Source: Hymenobacter mellowenesis (GTDB lineage Bacteria > Bacteroidota > Bacteroidia > Cytophagales > Hymenobacteraceae). Taken from it: DNA of 64,000 bases. The stretch is from the NCBI RefSeq assembly GCF_030581005.1, contig NZ_JAUQSX010000012.1:162370-226369 (forward strand), in the 5' to 3' direction. The translations under genes were made by a program, and so were the position numbers. Positions 61,198 to 64,000 of the stretch are shown here, piece after piece. The notes under the pieces were generated by a model that worked only from the letters and a program-made list of their open reading frames with translations, did no database searches and was not told the origin of the DNA. Every line of letters starts with the position of its first letter. The stretch's first letter is position 1.

Positions 61198-63159
61198 CTA
61201 TTGAACCGTGAGGCGCTTGGTGAGCACCACGCTGCCGGCCCGCAGACGCACCGTGTACACGCCCGTGGCCAGGGTGGCGGTGGGCAGCACCAGCTGCGCG
61301 CCGGCGGCGGGCAGGGGTGCCTGCTGGCGCAGCATCACTTGGCCCAGGCTGTTGAGCAGTTCCGCCTGCACGGCGCTGGCCCCGGCTATACCGGGCACCA
61401 GCAGGGTGGCCTGCTCGCGGGCCGGGTTGGGGAAAAGCTGCACCTGGGCGGCCAGCGCGGCGGGCGTAGCGGCCAGGGCCGCACCCGAGAACTGCAGCGT
61501 GAAGCGCCCGGCAATCAGCGCCGAGGCCTGCGCGGCCGTCACCGAGAAGCTGTAGTTCGTGCCAGCCGTTAGGGCCGTGAGCGTACCCGTCTGGGCGTCG
61601 CGCAGGTAGGCGGTGAGGCCGGCGGGCAGGTTGTTGATAGTGGTGGCGGTGAGGGTATAGGTGCCGGCGACGGGCACGCCCACGGCCAGCGGCAGCACGG
61701 TAGCGGCCGTGAAGGCTGGGCGCCCATCAATGGCCAGTTGCTGGCCGGTGGCGGCGAAGGAAGCCAGGTTCAGGCCCGTGGAGTTGGCCATTCTCACGGC
61801 ATCAAACTCCTTGTCCGCGCTGGCGGTGGCGCCGGCTTCGGCGTAGGCGTAGAGGTCGTCGGTGGCGCCCGCGCCGGCCAAGGTGAGCTGTACCAGGGGA
61901 CGCACGTCGGCCGTAGAGCGGCGCACGGGAGCCTGCCGGGCGTAGTCGGTGATGCGGTGCGAGTTGTCGAGGGCGAGGGTGCCGCTGGTCTGGCCCGCGC
62001 TCACGCGCACCCAGAAGCCCTGGCTGCTGCCGATGAGCGGCGAGGCGCCCACGCCGTTGGCGTAGCTGCGGTACTGGCCGCCGTACTGGCTGGTGCTCTC
62101 GAACACGTACATGGCCGCGTCCACGTTGGGGCGCTGGCTGGCAGTCACGGCGCTCCAGTCGAGGGGAGCGGCGTAGGGGTTGCCGATGAAGTTCCAGCCG
62201 GCGTCGGCGGCGGTGGGGCCGGCATCGCGGGCCAGCGCAATGGCGCGCGCGCCCTGCACGGCCTCGCCCACGAAGGCCAGCGTCTGACCCCCTGGCAGCT
62301 GCACCGTGAAGCCCTGCGTGCCCTGCGGGGCGGCGTCGGTGAGGTCGGCGGGCGAGGCCCATCCCTTGTCGAAGGCCAGGCCGCCGGTGGCGGGCGAGGT
62401 GGCCAGCCGGGCCTGGTCGTAGTAAAACACGGTGGGGAAGGGCGAAACCGCGCCGGGCTGGGCAGCCGTGTTGTAGGCCGCGTTCACCACCGGCGCGGTG
62501 CCGCCCGAGCCGAAGGCGGCCACGGTTTCGTCGATGACGGGGGCGGCGAGGTGGCGGTAGCCCAAGCCGGGATTGCGGCTGCCATCGAGGTAGCGCTGCA
62601 CGGTGAGGGAGCCCACCACCTGGCCCGCGCCGGTGTTGGCCAGCAGGGCGGTGCCGCTGGCATCGGAGAGCAGCGTCAGAGCCTGGCGGTTAGTGCTGAG
62701 GCGGCCGGCGTTGGCCAGGTTCAGCACGCGGCGCACGCGCAGGGGCTGGCCCAGGGCCACGGCCCCGGCCACTTTGTCGATGGTGAGGTTGGGCACGGTG
62801 CCGCCGGCCAGGCGCAGGGCGGCCGAGGTGCCGCCGCTCAGGCGCAACGTGCCGGTGCTGCCGGCCAGCGAACCGGCGTGGGTCACGTCGCGGGTCACGT
62901 CGAGCAGGCCGGTGCTCAGGTCGAGGGTGCTGGTGGCGGCCCCGGTGAGGCTGCCGGCCACGGTGGCGGTGCCGGTGGTGCGCAGCAGGGCCGCGCCGGT
63001 CTGGTTCAGGTCGCCGTTGACGGTGAAGGTGCCGCCGGTATTTACGAACAGGGTGCCGCCGTTGCTGGTTAGCGTGGCCTGGGCCGAGGCGGCCAGCGGG
63101 ACCAGTAGCAAGCCCAGTCCAGCCAGCCAGGGGCGGGTATTAGAGGATAAAAATTGCAT
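61198..63159 (-). CDS. T9SS-sorted surface protein (653 aa)
   Basis: Encodes 653 residues with a signal peptide ending AASAQA. An N-terminal beta-rich region with NGGTLFVNTGGTFTVNG repeats precedes a roughly 370-residue module (LGYRHLAAPV to the FDAVRM / GLNLASFA stretch) also present in the M36 protease. A type A sorting domain (LFPNPAREQ to TKRLTVQ) ends the chain. It should be a surface-anchored or released protein; no enzyme motif seen. It sits between the collagen-like and PID-CTERM genes, all on the same strand. Confidence 0.88.
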   Translation of the reverse strand: MQFLSSNTRPWLAGLGLLLVPLAASAQATLTSNGGTLFVNTGGTFTVNGDLNQTGAALLRTTGTATVAGSLTGAATSTLDLSTGLLDVTRDVTHAGSLAGSTGTLRLSGGTSAALRLAGGTVPNLTIDKVAGAVALGQPLRVRRVLNLANAGRLSTNRQALTLLSDASGTALLANTGAGQVVGSLTVQRYLDGSRNPGLGYRHLAAPVIDETVAAFGSGGTAPVVNAAYNTAAQPGAVSPFPTVFYYDQARLATSPATGGLAFDKGWASPADLTDAAPQGTQGFTVQLPGGQTLAFVGEAVQGARAIALARDAGPTAADAGWNFIGNPYAAPLDWSAVTASQRPNVDAAMYVFESTSQYGGQYRSYANGVGASPLIGSSQGFWVRVSAGQTSGTLALDNSHRITDYARQAPVRRSTADVRPLVQLTLAGAGATDDLYAYAEAGATASADKEFDAVRMANSTGLNLASFAATGQQLAIDGRPAFTAATVLPLAVGVPVAGTYTLTATTINNLPAGLTAYLRDAQTGTLTALTAGTNYSFSVTAAQASALIAGRFTLQFSGAALAATPAALAAQVQLFPNPAREQATLLVPGIAGASAVQAELLNSLGQVMLRQQAPLPAAGAQLVLPTATLATGVYTVRLRAGSVVLTKRLTVQ

Positions 63160-63197
63160 GGGAAAGTGAATTGAAAAGTGAAGGTGTCAGGGCCGCC

Positions 63198-64000
63198 TTA
63201 GTTCAGCTTCAGCACCGCGAGGTAGCTGGCTGCCACCGTGGAGATGGGCTGCGTGGCTAGGCTGCCAGTTGAGCTGGTGCCCCGGATTTTGAAGGTATCG
63301 CCCGCGTTCAGGTAGACCGCCCGGCTAAATTCGCCGCGCCCCTTGGTGCCCGCCGGCGTGTAGCCGTTGAGCGAGGAGTAGAGGCCATAGTACACGTTGC
63401 CGGCGGTGCTGCCGTAGCCGGCGCTGTTTACTTCCAGCACCAGGCTGGCGCTGATGGTTTGGGTGGGCGTGCCCGCATCGGGGGTGAGAATGTTGGCCTG
63501 CACCAGGTAGAGGCCCGCGCCGCCCGTGCCTAAGGTATAGGTGCTGCCATCCCAGGTGCCGAGCGTGGGCGAGGTCAGCACGTTGTTGAAGGCGATGGTG
63601 GGGGCCGTGGTGGAGGTGGCTACGGGCAAGGTTTCGCCCGTGCCGCCCACTTTGTTGGCCCGCAGCTGCACACTCACGCTGCTGGCAGCCGCGCCGGGGC
63701 TGGTCCACTGGGTGTTGTAGTCGGTGCCAGTTACTTTGGTCAGAATCTGGCCCGCCGTGCCACCCGTGGGCACCCCCACGCCGGGGTCGCCCTTGGTGCC
63801 GGTCGCGCCGGCGGTGCCGGCCGTGCCGGGGTCGCCTTTGTCGCCCTTGGCGCCGGTCGCGCCGGCGGTGCCGGCCGTGCCGGGGTCGCCCTTGTCGCCC
63901 TTAGCGCCGGAGGTCCCGACCGTGCCGTTGCACACGTAGCGGGTGGCGGTGATTTCGCTGGCGTCGAGGCTGCCGTTGCTGTTGGCGTCCTGGCCCGTTT
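63198..64000 (-). CDS. Collagen-like repeat protein (5' end outside window)
   Basis: At least 267 codons remain, open through the right edge. From the N-terminal side: a DANSNGSLDASEIT Ca-binding-like loop ending YVCNG, then Gly-X-Y repeats in which GAKGDKGDPGTAGTAGAT occurs twice in succession, a tail-fibre-like segment GQILTKVTGTDYNTQW, and a C-terminal C1q/TNF-like beta sandwich (SSVSVQLRANKVGG to YLAVLKLN). Such proteins form triple-helical trimers with a globular head. It probably projects from the surface. No T9SS signal at the end. Start and export signal lie outside. Confidence 0.8.
   Translation of the reverse strand, partial: TGQDANSNGSLDASEITATRYVCNGTVGTSGAKGDKGDPGTAGTAGATGAKGDKGDPGTAGTAGATGTKGDPGVGVPTGGTAGQILTKVTGTDYNTQWTSPGAAASSVSVQLRANKVGGTGETLPVATSTTAPTIAFNNVLTSPTLGTWDGSTYTLGTGGAGLYLVQANILTPDAGTPTQTISASLVLEVNSAGYGSTAGNVYYGLYSSLNGYTPAGTKGRGEFSRAVYLNAGDTFKIRGTSSTGSLATQPISTVAASYLAVLKLN

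Noticed and set aside
63198..64000. Prophage tail fibre
   Set aside because: The collagen-like repeats and GQILTK segment occur in phage fibres, but no other phage gene is nearby and the neighbours are surface proteins.
1..64000. tRNA, rRNA or riboswitch genes
   Set aside because: The gaps between genes were read and none showed a cloverleaf, rRNA sequence or known riboswitch core; a covariance-model search would be the decisive test.

Overview
The window looks like chromosomal DNA of a high-GC Bacteroidota bacterium of the Hymenobacter type (order Cytophagales). The evidence is five surface or secreted proteins ending in a type IX secretion (T9SS) type A sorting domain, Bacteroidota-style -7 boxes (TAnnTTTG, e.g. 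TATCTTTG before the TetR gene and TAGATTTG before the M36 protease), start codons without clear Shine-Dalgarno sequences, and families common in that group (PafA-type phosphatase, DUF6766, PID-CTERM). The genus is an inference. I saw no tRNA, rRNA, CRISPR array, prophage or transposase gene.

Layout. 0-2 kb is a decayed zone: the tail of an upstream T9SS protein, an orphan sorting domain, another C-terminal fragment, a 158-bp MITE-like element and a small STAS/SpoIIAA-like protein. 2.2-7.6 kb is a large secreted M36 metalloprotease. 7.7-16.6 kb is mostly housekeeping: HAD phosphatase, PafA-like alkaline phosphatase, inorganic pyrophosphatase, DUF6766 membrane protein, UbiA-like protein, NAD(P)HX repair enzyme Nnr, RBBP9-type hydrolase, a second STAS-like protein and an outer-membrane protein. 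16.8-21.4 kb holds a three-domain GH18 / NodB deacetylase / GT2 polysaccharide synthase and a separate NodB deacetylase. 21.5-25.9 kb has a DUF4239 protein, MsrB, an M48 protease and L-serine dehydratase alpha. 26-44.7 kb is a block of three same-strand surface proteins (1487, 3362 and 1178 aa); the largest contains eleven tandem repeats of about 84 aa. 45-51.7 kb has a channel-like membrane protein, LutB, two paralogous M28 peptidases and IspF. 52-59.2 kb is an RND efflux locus (TetR, TolC, membrane-fusion lipoprotein, RND pump) with a palindromic operator over the tetR promoter. 59.3-64 kb has an acyl-carrier-like protein with Thr at the usual attachment Ser, a DUF1232 protein, a PID-CTERM mini-protein, a T9SS protein and a collagen-like protein that runs off the window.

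The intergenic spaces carry an unusual load of long palindromes from several sequence families. They lie at gene 3' ends, several overlap stop codons, and some sit between convergent genes. Two 158-bp copies with matching termini lie in opposite orientation near the two ends of the window.
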